Assembly: GCA_903844665.1 (NCBI GenBank) | Contig: CAIMUS010000020.1 | Location: forward strand, 1 to 42,770 | Source of the DNA: an uncultured Pseudomonadota bacterium | Lineage (GTDB): Bacteria > Pseudomonadota > Gammaproteobacteria > Competibacterales > Competibacteraceae | DNA length: 42,770 nucleotides | Reading direction: 5' to 3' | In this document: in pieces, positions 8,790 through 18,315 of the stretch | How positions within the stretch are numbered: the stretch's first letter is position 1 | How the letters are laid out: each line of letters begins with the position of its first letter | The notes under the pieces: model-generated | Seen by the model: the letters and a program-made list of their open reading frames with translations, nothing else | What the model was told of the DNA's origin: nothing | The model's database searches: none | Made by a program: the position numbers and the translations under genes

Positions 8790-11593
8790 TGCTGCCCTGG
8801 GGCCTGGTCGTGCTGGGCGCTCTGCTGGGCGTGATCATGGACCGTCTGGCCCGCCGGCGCCGCCCGGACGGCGAGCGGGGGGATTACTGGAGCCGGATCG
8901 TTGTCTGGTATCTCTATCCGCTGGCGGGGTTACTCCTGTTATCCCAGGTGCTGACAACCCTGAGCGGGTGGCCGGCCGGCTGGCGCCTTTCTTACTGGAT
9001 CACTTTATTACTGCCCTTCATCGGCTGGGCGCTGGCCCTACTGGCGGGGCTGGCGGTAAAGCCGGCCGGCCGGGAGCAGGCGCGGTGGCTGGCCGGCGGG
9101 GCCGGTTTCGGCAATTCCCGTTACTGGTTGCTGTGGTGCGCCTTACCCTTGGTATTGATCCTGGCGTTCGAGGCGGGTGATCTGGGCGGCGGTGAGAGCG
9201 CCTATCCGGCGGCGGTCTGGAGCACCCTGGCGGTAGTGGCGCTCACCCTGGTCGGCATCGCGTTCAGTGCAGGCCGGGCGCCGCTCGCCGTCCCGGCAGC
9301 GGAGTCCTCCCGGACGGAAGCCGCCGGTCAACTGCAGCCCTGGCCCGAGCTGCTGGCGGCCCACGGCATTCAGGTACAAACCCTGGTCACCTGGCCGGCC
9401 GGCGCGCCGATGCGGGCGGTACGCGGCAGCGCGGCTCAGGGGCTGGCGGACCGGCTGGGTTCGATGGGCGCTCAGGCCATCGCTCCCGAACTGATCGAGG
9501 TGGTCGCGGCGCTGTTGGAACCGGAACAGCAGGGTGACGACTATGGTTCCATCCGGCTGGTGTTTGCGCCCGACGGTTGTGGTCAGGTAGAAGTGGTCGG
9601 CTTGGCGGCGGCGCTGCTGGACCAGCGGATTCATGCCGTAACGCTGGTGGTCACGGCGCGGGGGGCGGCCGGATTGGCCCGGCAACTGCAACGCTGGCTA
9701 CCGGAAGCGGCCCAGCGTGTCGTGGCGCTGGAACGCAACGAAATCCCGGCGGATGCGCTGATCTGGGTAACGGACGCCGAATTTCTCTCGGATCGCCTGT
9801 TGATGCTGCTGAAAAATCCGCAACTGGTGCGCCGCATCGGCTTGGTGGTATGGTGGCAGTTACAGGATTATACGGGCGTCATGGCCGCCAATTTATGGGC
9901 GATTACCCGTCGTCTGCACCGGCTGTTGCGCAGCCAGGGCCGCCACGATGTCCGCACCCTCGCCCTGTTGCGCCGAGTGTCCCATCCCGACGCCCAGATG
10001 GGCAATTTTGTCCGTCGCCTGCTGCCGCATCCCTTACCCCCCCGTGCGGAAACGCATGTCGAGCCACGCCTGCCGCACCCTGTCAGCCTGCATCTGCTGG
10101 AGGCGCAGCCTGCCTCCCTGAACCGTCGCAGCATGCAGGAAAATACGCTGGAGCGACAATACCTGCTGCTGCAGGCCGGCGCCGTTTCGGTGGCGGGAGG
10201 ATGGCCCACTTATCTAGAGCCGCCGGAGTTCATCTCCGCCCCTGAACTGGCGCAATTCCAGCAGGCCGCGGCGGGCGCCATGACCCTGGGGGAGCGGTTA
10301 TGCCTGGATCCCGCTGCCGCCGCCGCCCGGCTGCTGCAAGTCCAGTCGGCCGAACTGCTGGCGTTGCCGGAAATGCTCGGTCAGGGGGGACGCACCACTG
10401 TCGGCGATCTGCCGCATCACGTCGGGATGATGCCGCCGGCCAATCCTTATGTGACTCATCTGTTGGGGATGCTGAAAAAAGGCGGGGGTTTCCCGGCCTC
10501 ACGCCGTCTGGTCTGCGCCGAGGCCTGCCCGGCAATTATCCGGCGGCATCTGTTGCTGGCGTTGAACGAGTTGCCGGACACCCGCCGCGGCCTGTTGCAA
10601 AATGCCCTCTGGGATGAAGGGGTGGTTCGGGAAACCTTGCAGGATCTGGCCAAAGCAGGCCAGTTGACCCGGCGGGAGGTACGCTTCCTGGATGACAGCG
10701 ACCGCCTGATCAGCGAGTGGGAATACCAGAGCCTGAGAATTCCCCCTGGCCAGTACCGCCCTCTGGATACTGTCGGACTCAATCTGCTGGAAATACGCGA
10801 ACGCGCCGGCGATGTCGAGGGTGGCGGGGTGCGTTTGCGGGTGGATCCGGAACGCCTGTCGATCAAGGCGTATCCACGCCGGGTGTTTATGCACCAGGGT
10901 CAGCGTTACCGGATTCGTGACTGGAACTCGCTGCGTGAAGTGACGGAGCGCGGCTGGCTGGAATGCCAGCGGGAAGACCAGTGCAGTACGACCTGGCGTA
11001 TCCATAATGCCTTTGTGTTTTGGATTCGGCCGCTGCCCGGAGAGACAGCGGTCGCCATCGGCAGGCAGGGCAGGCTGACGCGGCTCGCGGTCGACCTGAG
11101 TTATGAAGAAGAAGTCACCGGTGTGATCGAATGGACACCGGATTCCAGCCGGCGCCCCCTGGCCGAGCCACAGCGGAGTTTTTTCAATCCGATCACCCAG
11201 ACGTTCGATACCCATGCGCTGGTATTACGCCTGCTGGAGCCACCGCTGGAGCCGAACGCACTGCCGTCGCTCTGCCAGGCCCTGCGTCATGTGCTGCCTG
11301 TTCATTTGGGGGTGGAGGAAGATGCGCTGGAAGTAGTGACCCTGAGCGGCGAGGATATCGATGGCGAAGAGACTTTCGGAGTGGCTGTCGTCGATCTGTA
11401 CCCCGGTGGCATCGGCCTGATCGATGCCATTCACGATGATAACACCCTGCTGCTACACTTGCTGGAGTGGACCCGCAACTGGCTGGCGGTTTGCCCGGAG
11501 GAGGCTTTGCAAACCCCGGCGGCACAGGCTACCAATCCCGATCAGCCGCCGCAACGGGCGGCGGCGCTTAAGCTGCTTGACCACATTATTTGA
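8774..11593 (+). CDS. Membrane protein with degenerate DUF1998-type helicase fold
   Basis: This 939-residue protein starts at ATG 8774, overlapping the previous gene by 16 bases. Five hydrophobic helices lie at about 8-22, 42-62, 72-95, 117-133 and 147-165. The soluble part then follows the order of DUF1998/MrfA-type superfamily 2 helicases. ALIWVTDAEFLSDRLL (about 330) matches the segment before the DEAH box, and VVWWQLQDYTGVMAANLWAI stands where those enzymes have DEIHTYRG followed by the helix. AYPRRVFMHQGQRYRIRDW (about 699) matches their YPGAVYLHQGETY block, and VAVVDLYPGGIGLIDAI (about 870) matches the DUF1998 end. There is no Walker A GKS/T and the DEAH residues are replaced, so ATPase activity is unlikely. 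The N-terminal membrane domain is unusual for this family. Similarity was judged by eye. Confidence 0.6.
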   Translation: MSAELMLPWGLVVLGALLGVIMDRLARRRRPDGERGDYWSRIVVWYLYPLAGLLLLSQVLTTLSGWPAGWRLSYWITLLLPFIGWALALLAGLAVKPAGREQARWLAGGAGFGNSRYWLLWCALPLVLILAFEAGDLGGGESAYPAAVWSTLAVVALTLVGIAFSAGRAPLAVPAAESSRTEAAGQLQPWPELLAAHGIQVQTLVTWPAGAPMRAVRGSAAQGLADRLGSMGAQAIAPELIEVVAALLEPEQQGDDYGSIRLVFAPDGCGQVEVVGLAAALLDQRIHAVTLVVTARGAAGLARQLQRWLPEAAQRVVALERNEIPADALIWVTDAEFLSDRLLMLLKNPQLVRRIGLVVWWQLQDYTGVMAANLWAITRRLHRLLRSQGRHDVRTLALLRRVSHPDAQMGNFVRRLLPHPLPPRAETHVEPRLPHPVSLHLLEAQPASLNRRSMQENTLERQYLLLQAGAVSVAGGWPTYLEPPEFISAPELAQFQQAAAGAMTLGERLCLDPAAAAARLLQVQSAELLALPEMLGQGGRTTVGDLPHHVGMMPPANPYVTHLLGMLKKGGGFPASRRLVCAEACPAIIRRHLLLALNELPDTRRGLLQNALWDEGVVRETLQDLAKAGQLTRREVRFLDDSDRLISEWEYQSLRIPPGQYRPLDTVGLNLLEIRERAGDVEGGGVRLRVDPERLSIKAYPRRVFMHQGQRYRIRDWNSLREVTERGWLECQREDQCSTTWRIHNAFVFWIRPLPGETAVAIGRQGRLTRLAVDLSYEEEVTGVIEWTPDSSRRPLAEPQRSFFNPITQTFDTHALVLRLLEPPLEPNALPSLCQALRHVLPVHLGVEEDALEVVTLSGEDIDGEETFGVAVVDLYPGGIGLIDAIHDDNTLLLHLLEWTRNWLAVCPEEALQTPAAQATNPDQPPQRAAALKLLDHII

Positions 11594-11618
11594 GTTTTTA
11601 ACCGCCAGGACAGGACTT

Positions 11619-13922
11619 ATGTTCGATAGCAAGGCACGGCAGCAACTTCAGGGTCTGCAATCCACCTTACAAAGCTGGGAGCATTCCGTCCCCACGCGCG
11701 CCCAGGGATTCCACCGTCTGCGCCGCCAGTTGCAACAGGATATCGAGACCGAACTGGCGCGTCGATTTTCCTGGATCGGTGAAGAAACGGCGCTGAGCTG
11801 CAGGCAGCGGTATTCACAACTGGAAAAGCTGGCCGACAGCCTGGCGGCTCTGGTCCGCAAGGCGGAGCAGTTGGAAGACGAGTTAGGACAAGTGCAACAG
11901 GCGTTTCCCGAACAGCGGGAAACGGCCTTATGGTGGCAGGAGCGGTGTGATCAGTGGCGGCAGGAACTGGGACGGCTGACGGCGGCTTGTGAACGTCAGG
12001 CCGATCTGTTTCAGGAAGAAGATACACTGGAACGGATAGAAAACAGTCTGCGTTTGCACGGCGAGGCGCTGCACTGGTTACAGGAGGCTGGAACTATCTT
12101 GCAGACCCTGGGGGCCAGCGCCGACACCGCCACTCTGGAAGCCGAGTTGCCCGAACTGCGCCAGACGCTGGAAACGGCCGGCCCTTCCCAGGACATGATC
12201 CAGCGGCTCAAAGCGCTCTGCCAGCCCCTGCAGGCCAAGGCCAGACAGCCCACCCCGCCGGAATTGCAGAATCTGTCTATGTTGCTGGCCGATATCCGGG
12301 GCTGGGTCCGGGAATTGAACACACCCGCCGACCGGATGGGCACGTTGGAACAACGGCACCGGCAACTGGCCGTGGAATGGCGTCGGCGCGATCAGGCGGA
12401 GTTACGGGACGTGTTGCAAGAAGCCGGAGAGTTACGCGAACAACTCACCGACCAGGCCCGCGCGTTACGCGAGCGCAAGCGGCGAGGATTCGAGGAATTG
12501 CTGGACGATCTGGTTCATGCCTGCGGTCCCCAGCCGGAAATCCAGCAGCGCCTGGAGGCCCTGAAGCAACGCACGGTAGACCGCTATCAACTGCATCGGG
12601 ACTGGCTGGCCAAGTTCGAAGAAGCCGACGAGTTTTTCAAAGCCATTGCCGATAACCAGGCGCTGGCGCTGGAGAAGCACCTGCGGGAGCGTCGCGAGGA
12701 GCTGGCGACGGGTCTGCGTAAACTGCAAGATCTGCCGCTGGCCGACGAGCTCCGGCAACAGGCGGAACAGTTGGAGCGTGAGGTCGATGAGCTTGCCCCT
12801 CTGCAAGAGGCCCAGGACGTGTTGCGGGCACTGCGCCAAAGCAACGATTTCAAACACCGTCTTAATGAACTCAGCCGACAGGCCGACCAGGATCTGGCCG
12901 ATCTGTCTGCGGCGCAGCAGAGCCTGCGTTCAGCCAACGCCGGCTTGCAACAGGAAGCCGCCGGGATCGGGATCGATATCGAGGATCTCGCCCAGGCTAT
13001 CGAAGCGCTGGATGAAGGCGCCAGCAACCGGACACTGGAACAGGCCCGGGCGTTGGCGCGGCAATTGGAAGCGCAATTGACCGAGGGTCGGCAGCGATTT
13101 CTGGAGCGCTGCCGGACGGTTATGGCTGAACGGCTGGCGGATATAGATAACATCCGTGATGTCTTGCAGCAGGCGGGTTTTGCCGATACCGCCCCGGCAG
13201 TGGCATTGCCGGAGGTTGCCGCGCTCGCCGATCCGCAGCAGGCCGTCCAACGGGTCACCCTGCTGAACCAGGAATACAACCGCCTGGAACAGCGGCTGGA
13301 ACAGGCCTTGACCGAAGGCGAGGAACAACGTGGCCACAGGCGGGCGCAATTGACGGGACTGGGTCTGGAAGCGCTGGATCCGGGCGACCGTGAGGAAGCG
13401 AAGGCTCTGCTCGCCCGGTTGCAGGCAGGTTCCTGGCTGGCAAAGCCCGACCGGCTGGAACGCCTGCGGGAGCTTGCCGGGCTGCTGGCGGCATGCGAGT
13501 CTTTGCTGGAGCGCCTGTCGGCGGAACAGCAGGATTTACAGGAACAGATCGACGCGCTGAAACAACGGCTGAGTGAGTTCAATCGGGACCGGTTGAGAAC
13601 CTTCTGCCCGGAGGAATTGATCGACCGAGTAACGGATCTGGTCTATGGCATTCCCGCTCGACCCCAACGTATGCATATCCAGCAATTGAATTCAGCCAAA
13701 ACGCTATTGGCCCGGATCGAAACCCAGGCCCGCCGGCTGGCGGCGCAAACCGTGGACAGGCAGGTGAGGGAGCTGCGCAAGCGCTTGTATAGTCATCCCG
13801 ATCCGCGGAATGCGGCGGCGCTTCTCGACGGGATCGCCGCCCTGCAAGACGAAGAATCTGTACCGGTCAACTTGCGCGAGCAACTGCGGAAAGTCGTGGC
13901 GCAATCAGGCAGGAGAAGCTAA
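11619..13922 (+). CDS. Long coiled-coil protein
   Basis: This 767-residue protein starts at ATG 11619, preceded by CAGGA; longer upstream frames overlap the membrane protein and are not used. Almost the whole length is Leu/Gln/Glu/Arg/Ala-rich heptad sequence with few glycines or prolines, such as LEQRHRQLAVEWRRRDQ and LREQLTDQARALRERK. There is no signal peptide, membrane helix or nucleotide motif. A short, less helical patch (FCPEELIDRVTDLVYGIP) lies near 665-685. It is likely a cytoplasmic rod or scaffold joining the tubulin-like and GTPase components. The next gene begins one base after its stop. No family is recognised. Confidence 0.75.
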   Translation: MFDSKARQQLQGLQSTLQSWEHSVPTRAQGFHRLRRQLQQDIETELARRFSWIGEETALSCRQRYSQLEKLADSLAALVRKAEQLEDELGQVQQAFPEQRETALWWQERCDQWRQELGRLTAACERQADLFQEEDTLERIENSLRLHGEALHWLQEAGTILQTLGASADTATLEAELPELRQTLETAGPSQDMIQRLKALCQPLQAKARQPTPPELQNLSMLLADIRGWVRELNTPADRMGTLEQRHRQLAVEWRRRDQAELRDVLQEAGELREQLTDQARALRERKRRGFEELLDDLVHACGPQPEIQQRLEALKQRTVDRYQLHRDWLAKFEEADEFFKAIADNQALALEKHLRERREELATGLRKLQDLPLADELRQQAEQLEREVDELAPLQEAQDVLRALRQSNDFKHRLNELSRQADQDLADLSAAQQSLRSANAGLQQEAAGIGIDIEDLAQAIEALDEGASNRTLEQARALARQLEAQLTEGRQRFLERCRTVMAERLADIDNIRDVLQQAGFADTAPAVALPEVAALADPQQAVQRVTLLNQEYNRLEQRLEQALTEGEEQRGHRRAQLTGLGLEALDPGDREEAKALLARLQAGSWLAKPDRLERLRELAGLLAACESLLERLSAEQQDLQEQIDALKQRLSEFNRDRLRTFCPEELIDRVTDLVYGIPARPQRMHIQQLNSAKTLLARIETQARRLAAQTVDRQVRELRKRLYSHPDPRNAAALLDGIAALQDEESVPVNLREQLRKVVAQSGRRS

Positions 13923-13923
13923 G

Positions 13924-15600
13924 GTGGCTGCGCATAATCCCTGGCAATGGCCGGCGTTGAGCGGCGCCGAACCACCACAGCAATTGCAGTATGAGCGGGG
14001 CATCTGGGGCAAGGTGCATGGCGCTTCCTCGGACTTTCGCCGGATCGCCGCCACCGCCAAATTCGCTTTGCAACATCCCCGCCTGGAACGTGAGTTATTA
14101 CTGGGCAGTGAAGACCTGCCACAAAAGACCCAGTGCTGGCTGAGCGTGGGCAATACTCATTATGCCGTCGCCTGTTATCCCAGCCGGGCCGTCGATAAGA
14201 CGGGGCGTTCGGGTTTCCTGGAGAAGCAGATCATCGAATGGCGCCACCCCCCGGAGATTCCCGCGGCATTGGGTGCTTTACTGCTCCTGCCCGAAATCGC
14301 CCGTTATACCGATGTCATCTGGTGGGATAGCCGCAACCGGGCCGACTGGCAGGAAGCGGATTTCGCTCTCGCTCTCGGCGATTCAACTTGTCCGCCGCTG
14401 TCGGTCGGTGGCCTCGAGCTGCTGGTGCAACGCAGTATCGAGGCTTTGTTGAATGCGGTATCCCCTGAGGCATTAAGCCAGTTTTATGCAGCCGTCCTGG
14501 CCGGTCAGCGCGCCGTTGCCCTGCCAGGACTGACACAGCCTCTGCCCCCCGAAGCCCTGGGTGCGTTGCTGCTCCCCCTGGATCGCACCACGGCTGATCG
14601 ATTCTGTTTTATTAACTGGCTGCCCTCCCGCCATGCCGAGGGTGAGGATCTGCGCCAGCGCTGGGATGCGATATTGGGTGGCGCTGCGCCGGGTCTTGCC
14701 TTGGAGTCGCCCGCTCCGACCGCTTCCCAACGGCAGCAGGCCGAGCGGATGGCGCTGGCGTTAAGCCGGCAGGCTCCGGACAGCCTGCTTGAAAAGAGGG
14801 TGGCGGATGCTGTCGGGGATTCTTCGGCGGTGTCCGGAGGCCAGCCGATCCAACTGGCGATCTGGGGACCGTCGGCGGCTGGCAAAACCGTGCTGCTGGC
14901 GCAGCTCTATCTGGAAATCTATGCGGAAAGAGGCGATTGGGATATCTATCCCACCCAGAAATCGCTGGAGTTTATCGAACGTATGCAGGAATGGCGCGTT
15001 AACAATCTTTTCCCACCGGCGACGCCGGTAGGTCAAAAGGATCAGATCATCTATCAGTTTGTCAACCACCGGACCCATGCCAAAGCCGCTTTGCTGGTGG
15101 AGGACAGGGCTGGCAAGGATTATGAATCGCAGGAAGAAGAAAGCCGGCAGCGGCTGAATACCGCCGAAGGTCTGGTAATACTGGTCGATCCGTTCCGGGA
15201 ACAGCGCAGTCTGTATGTGGAACTGTCGCGCCTGCTCAATCGAATGCATGTGGACAGACAGGAGCCGGAGCAGAAAGATCGGCGGCCTATTGCGGTATGT
15301 ATTTCCAAGGCCGACTTTTTAATCGAATCGCCTGCCGATTATCGCCGCGCCTGCGAAGAACCGGATGCTTTCGTAAGGGAAAACGACCGCTGGAGTCTGG
15401 CGCCGTTGCTTGACCGCTTTTGCGCCAACTATCGGTTGTTCCCGGTATCCGCCGTGGGCGTCCAGTTGCACTATGGCGTTATCGAGGCCATCGCGTTTTA
15501 TGATGAAAATCTAAAACTGCGCATCGGCTCCAAAGGCAAGCCCTTCAACCTGATGGCGCCCTTCACCTGGTTGATCGACCAATTGACGGCAAACCGATGA
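13924..15600 (+). CDS. GTPase with N-terminal GTPase-associated domain
   Basis: This 558-residue protein starts at GTG 13924, chosen because AGGAG lies just upstream and the gene then abuts the coiled-coil stop. Residues 1-290 form a domain (YERGIWGKVHGASSDF, YPSRAVDKTGRSGFLEKQ) shared with the next gene and resembling the N-terminal part of GTPase-associated protein (GAP1) families. From about 305 a TRAFAC-like GTPase follows: P-loop GPSAAGKT at 315-322, DRAG at 394-397 as the G3 aspartate-glycine, SKAD at 461-464 as a G4 variant of NKxD, and SAVG as G5. No membrane helix is present. It overlaps the following gene by 4 bases (ATGA). It likely acts as a switch controlling the assembly. Confidence 0.78.
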   Translation: MAAHNPWQWPALSGAEPPQQLQYERGIWGKVHGASSDFRRIAATAKFALQHPRLERELLLGSEDLPQKTQCWLSVGNTHYAVACYPSRAVDKTGRSGFLEKQIIEWRHPPEIPAALGALLLLPEIARYTDVIWWDSRNRADWQEADFALALGDSTCPPLSVGGLELLVQRSIEALLNAVSPEALSQFYAAVLAGQRAVALPGLTQPLPPEALGALLLPLDRTTADRFCFINWLPSRHAEGEDLRQRWDAILGGAAPGLALESPAPTASQRQQAERMALALSRQAPDSLLEKRVADAVGDSSAVSGGQPIQLAIWGPSAAGKTVLLAQLYLEIYAERGDWDIYPTQKSLEFIERMQEWRVNNLFPPATPVGQKDQIIYQFVNHRTHAKAALLVEDRAGKDYESQEEESRQRLNTAEGLVILVDPFREQRSLYVELSRLLNRMHVDRQEPEQKDRRPIAVCISKADFLIESPADYRRACEEPDAFVRENDRWSLAPLLDRFCANYRLFPVSAVGVQLHYGVIEAIAFYDENLKLRIGSKGKPFNLMAPFTWLIDQLTANR

Positions 15601-17123
15601 TTGCTTCTCTGACCTGGCCGGCCCTGCAGCCTGCGCCGCAGCCGCTGCCATCCCAACTCGACTATGCGCGTGGAGTATGGGGCAAGGTGCACGGCGCCAG
15701 TTCCGATTTCCGTTGGATCGCGTACAGCGACGGCTTTAATCGCTATGGTAACGGGTTGGAACGGGAGCTGAATCTGGGGGCCGAAGACAACCCCTGCAAG
15801 GCGTTTTTCTGGCGTCCCCTGTCCAGGAATACCCAACCTGTCGGCTACTATGCCGTGGTCGGCTATCCGAGCCGGGCGGCGGATGCCGCCGGGCGCCAGG
15901 GGTTCCTGGAAAAGCAGGTGCTGGAATGGCCTTGTTCAGCCGATCTGCCGGCCGCGCTGGGCGCCTTGCTGCTGCTGCCTGCCACGGCGCCATGGACAGA
16001 CGATATCTGGTGGAGTCGCTACCGCGAGCAACCCTGGTCGCAACCCGAATTTGCGCTGCCGATTGCAGCGGCTGAATGTATGCCCGTGACCTGTTCCGAA
16101 GCGCTGCTTGCAGACATCATCGAGCGGGGACTGCAGGCATTGACGGCTGTCGATCCGGAGACACTGCGAGAGTGCTATGCACGGTTGCTGGCCGGACAGC
16201 GCCCTGCCTGTCTGCATGGATTATCTCAACCGCTGGCGCCGGAAGCGCTGGCGGCGCTGTTGCTGCCTCTGCCTCGCCCGGTAGCGGACAGCCTGTCTCT
16301 GGCCGGTTGGATTCCTGCTCATCGCTATTCCCTGGAAGAACTGGGTAAGCGTTGGGATCTGCTCGTCTTGCCTAAAGCGATAGCGATGCCGGCGTTATCA
16401 TCGAAGGCCGAGCGGCAACTGGAGGCTGCCGGGCGGATGGTGGAGGCGCTTTGGGAACGAAAGCCCGGATTGTTGGCGGCAACGCCGGCGGTGACCACAG
16501 CGGTGGACACTGTCCGTGAACCGCAAACTTTCGTCGAAAAGGCGGTAACGGCGAATCCACTGAGTGATCCCGCTCGACCGATTCTGCCAGGAGCACTGCT
16601 GACGCTGACCGAACCGGGCCCGAATGCGCCGTCGTTTATTCACGAGTTATATGAATTTGCCAGAGCGGTAGACCGACGCTGGCTGGATCCGACCAGTCTG
16701 GAAGCCAATTATCCTCAGGGCTTGAGCCCGTTGCCGATACAGTCGTCTGAAGCCAACTTGCTCTGTCGCTGGGTACGGGAAGTGGAATCGCAGCGCCCAT
16801 TTTATGCCGATAAGGCGCAGTGGCAGGTGAAGGTCGATCTACTGCGCGCGCTGGCGTTGATTCTGGTACCCGACCCTGACACGCCGGCGCAGGTCGGTTT
16901 GCCGCAAAGCGGCCGGATACCGGCCTTGTTGTACGCCGTCTTGTTGAGAGAACCCGGCACACGGGACGCGCTGGTCGCTTTGGGAACAGACGGCTTGAGT
17001 GAGATCATCCGGCAGAGTCTCGACTGCCGGATGATCCAAGGGATGCGATCGTGGCTGTCCGCTTGGCGGCGGCAGACTTCCGAGGAGTTGATCCGCAAGA
17101 TTATCGACGCTGTGTTGGACTAA
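15597..17123 (+). CDS. GTPase-associated domain protein, paralogue of the preceding N-domain
   Basis: This 508-residue protein starts inside the stop of the GTPase gene. Residues 15-290 repeat the upstream protein's N-domain: LDYARGVWGKVHGASSDFRW, YPSRAADAAGRQGFLEKQVL, LPAALGALLLLP and the EALAALLLPL block are near-identical in order and spacing. The GTPase half is absent. In its place are a short linker and an all-helical domain of about 170 residues (FIHELYEFARAVDRRWLDP to the end). The pair looks like a tandem duplication with loss or gain of the GTPase. It may be a regulatory subunit or adaptor of the GTPase. It is the last gene of the plus-strand cluster; only 31 bases separate its stop from the convergent vWA gene, with no clear terminator. 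Confidence 0.7.
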   Translation: MIASLTWPALQPAPQPLPSQLDYARGVWGKVHGASSDFRWIAYSDGFNRYGNGLERELNLGAEDNPCKAFFWRPLSRNTQPVGYYAVVGYPSRAADAAGRQGFLEKQVLEWPCSADLPAALGALLLLPATAPWTDDIWWSRYREQPWSQPEFALPIAAAECMPVTCSEALLADIIERGLQALTAVDPETLRECYARLLAGQRPACLHGLSQPLAPEALAALLLPLPRPVADSLSLAGWIPAHRYSLEELGKRWDLLVLPKAIAMPALSSKAERQLEAAGRMVEALWERKPGLLAATPAVTTAVDTVREPQTFVEKAVTANPLSDPARPILPGALLTLTEPGPNAPSFIHELYEFARAVDRRWLDPTSLEANYPQGLSPLPIQSSEANLLCRWVREVESQRPFYADKAQWQVKVDLLRALALILVPDPDTPAQVGLPQSGRIPALLYAVLLREPGTRDALVALGTDGLSEIIRQSLDCRMIQGMRSWLSAWRRQTSEELIRKIIDAVLD

Positions 17124-17154
17124 CAGCCTATCATTGCGTACCCTACTCTCATCA

Positions 17155-18273
17155 TTAGCCCGGCCTGCTGACTATCTCTACTAACTCTCCATAGGTTCCA
17201 CCGCGTCCAATATAACCCGAAAGATGCCAGAACGCTTCTGCTTCAACCAATCCATCGAACTGCGAAGCGACAAACGCCAGTTCGGGTAGTGAAGCTAAAC
17301 AGGCATACTGCTCCTGGGCATATTTTTGGAATTCACGTTGTGGCTCGATCAGACTATCCAGGAAATCAGGGTCTTGATCGTGATAGACAGTCAATAACTC
17401 CACGCCGCGTCGATGCAAACGGAGGGCCTGCGTATCCACGTCATTTTCCCGAATACAGGCATCTCCTCCTTTGGATACCGGCTGCAGGATAGAATACCCC
17501 GGTGAATCACCACTTATCAACACCAGCTTACGTGTGTCCGGACTCCAGTAAAGTTCATTGCAGGCGGCCAAGGCGTCGGCGAGCGCATCGACAAAATCCC
17601 CTCCCGATGTGGCTGGAATAGAAAGCAGTTGACTCTTAACCTGTTGCAGCGTTAAGGCTCGCAGCAGCCGATTCTCCGGCTCCACAGGGTAGAGCCGATA
17701 GCGCGGCTGCAAATCCGGGGCAGTAACATTGGGAATCGGCTGATCCCCGAAAGCCAGTACGACGATTCGGCAATCCTTGCAATACTGGCTCAGCGTCTCG
17801 ATAAAGCGACATAACTTTTCTACCTGCGCCGTCCAGTGTTCTTTGTCCGTAAGCAATAGAGAGGAAGTGAAAGTCCCCTGCTGACCACGGGAAAAAATTC
17901 GACTCGTGCCATCGATAACGATGGCCAGTTCGACGCTTTCTTTAGAACCATTCAGATAGATCGGCCGGTCGAGCGGCGGCAGCGAAGGAGATTCCGGCAG
18001 TAGAATAGTAGTGCGTCCTGGGCATTGAACCTGAAGACTACCGTTTCCATCCAATTCGACTTTCACCTGTACGCATTCACCTCCTTGAGCCGGTATCTCC
18101 GCACGGAATTTGACTGCTCCGTCTGCCTTAAGCAGCACATGGATATGGGAAGCGCCCGGCAAATTGCGTAATTCGACAGCACAGCGGGAACCACCAGCCC
18201 CTTGTAAAGGCAGTTGATGATTTTTAAGCTCGCCTCCGTTTGACAGGAAAGCGATAAGATCGATTGTGTCCAT
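17155..18273 (-). CDS. vWA-like domain protein with altered MIDAS
   Basis: This 372-residue protein ends the minus-strand cluster. Residues 1-100 form a beta-rich N-domain. A von Willebrand A-like fold starts at about 113 with VELAIVIDGTSR (D121), continues through CRIVVLAFGDQPIP and SGGDFVDALADALAACNELYW, and reaches KLVLISGDSPGYS near 260. A standard metal site would be D-x-S-x-S; here it is D-G-T-S-R, so metal binding is weakened or changed. The last 100 residues are helical. Proteins of this fold usually mediate metal-dependent protein-protein contacts and often accompany MoxR, Ter or tubulin-like proteins. It lies 42 bases after the gene before it. Confidence 0.72.
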   Translation of the reverse strand: MDTIDLIAFLSNGGELKNHQLPLQGAGGSRCAVELRNLPGASHIHVLLKADGAVKFRAEIPAQGGECVQVKVELDGNGSLQVQCPGRTTILLPESPSLPPLDRPIYLNGSKESVELAIVIDGTSRIFSRGQQGTFTSSLLLTDKEHWTAQVEKLCRFIETLSQYCKDCRIVVLAFGDQPIPNVTAPDLQPRYRLYPVEPENRLLRALTLQQVKSQLLSIPATSGGDFVDALADALAACNELYWSPDTRKLVLISGDSPGYSILQPVSKGGDACIRENDVDTQALRLHRRGVELLTVYHDQDPDFLDSLIEPQREFQKYAQEQYACLASLPELAFVASQFDGLVEAEAFWHLSGYIGRGGTYGELVEIVSRPG

Positions 18274-18315
18274 ATTTATTACTGTTCCTGTTTTAATGTA
18301 TGAATTAAAACTGTT

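Noticed and set aside
12587-13582. Minus-strand frame of 331 codons opposite the coiled-coil gene
   Set aside because: It is Ser/Arg/Ala-rich nonsense produced by reading the coiled coil backwards.
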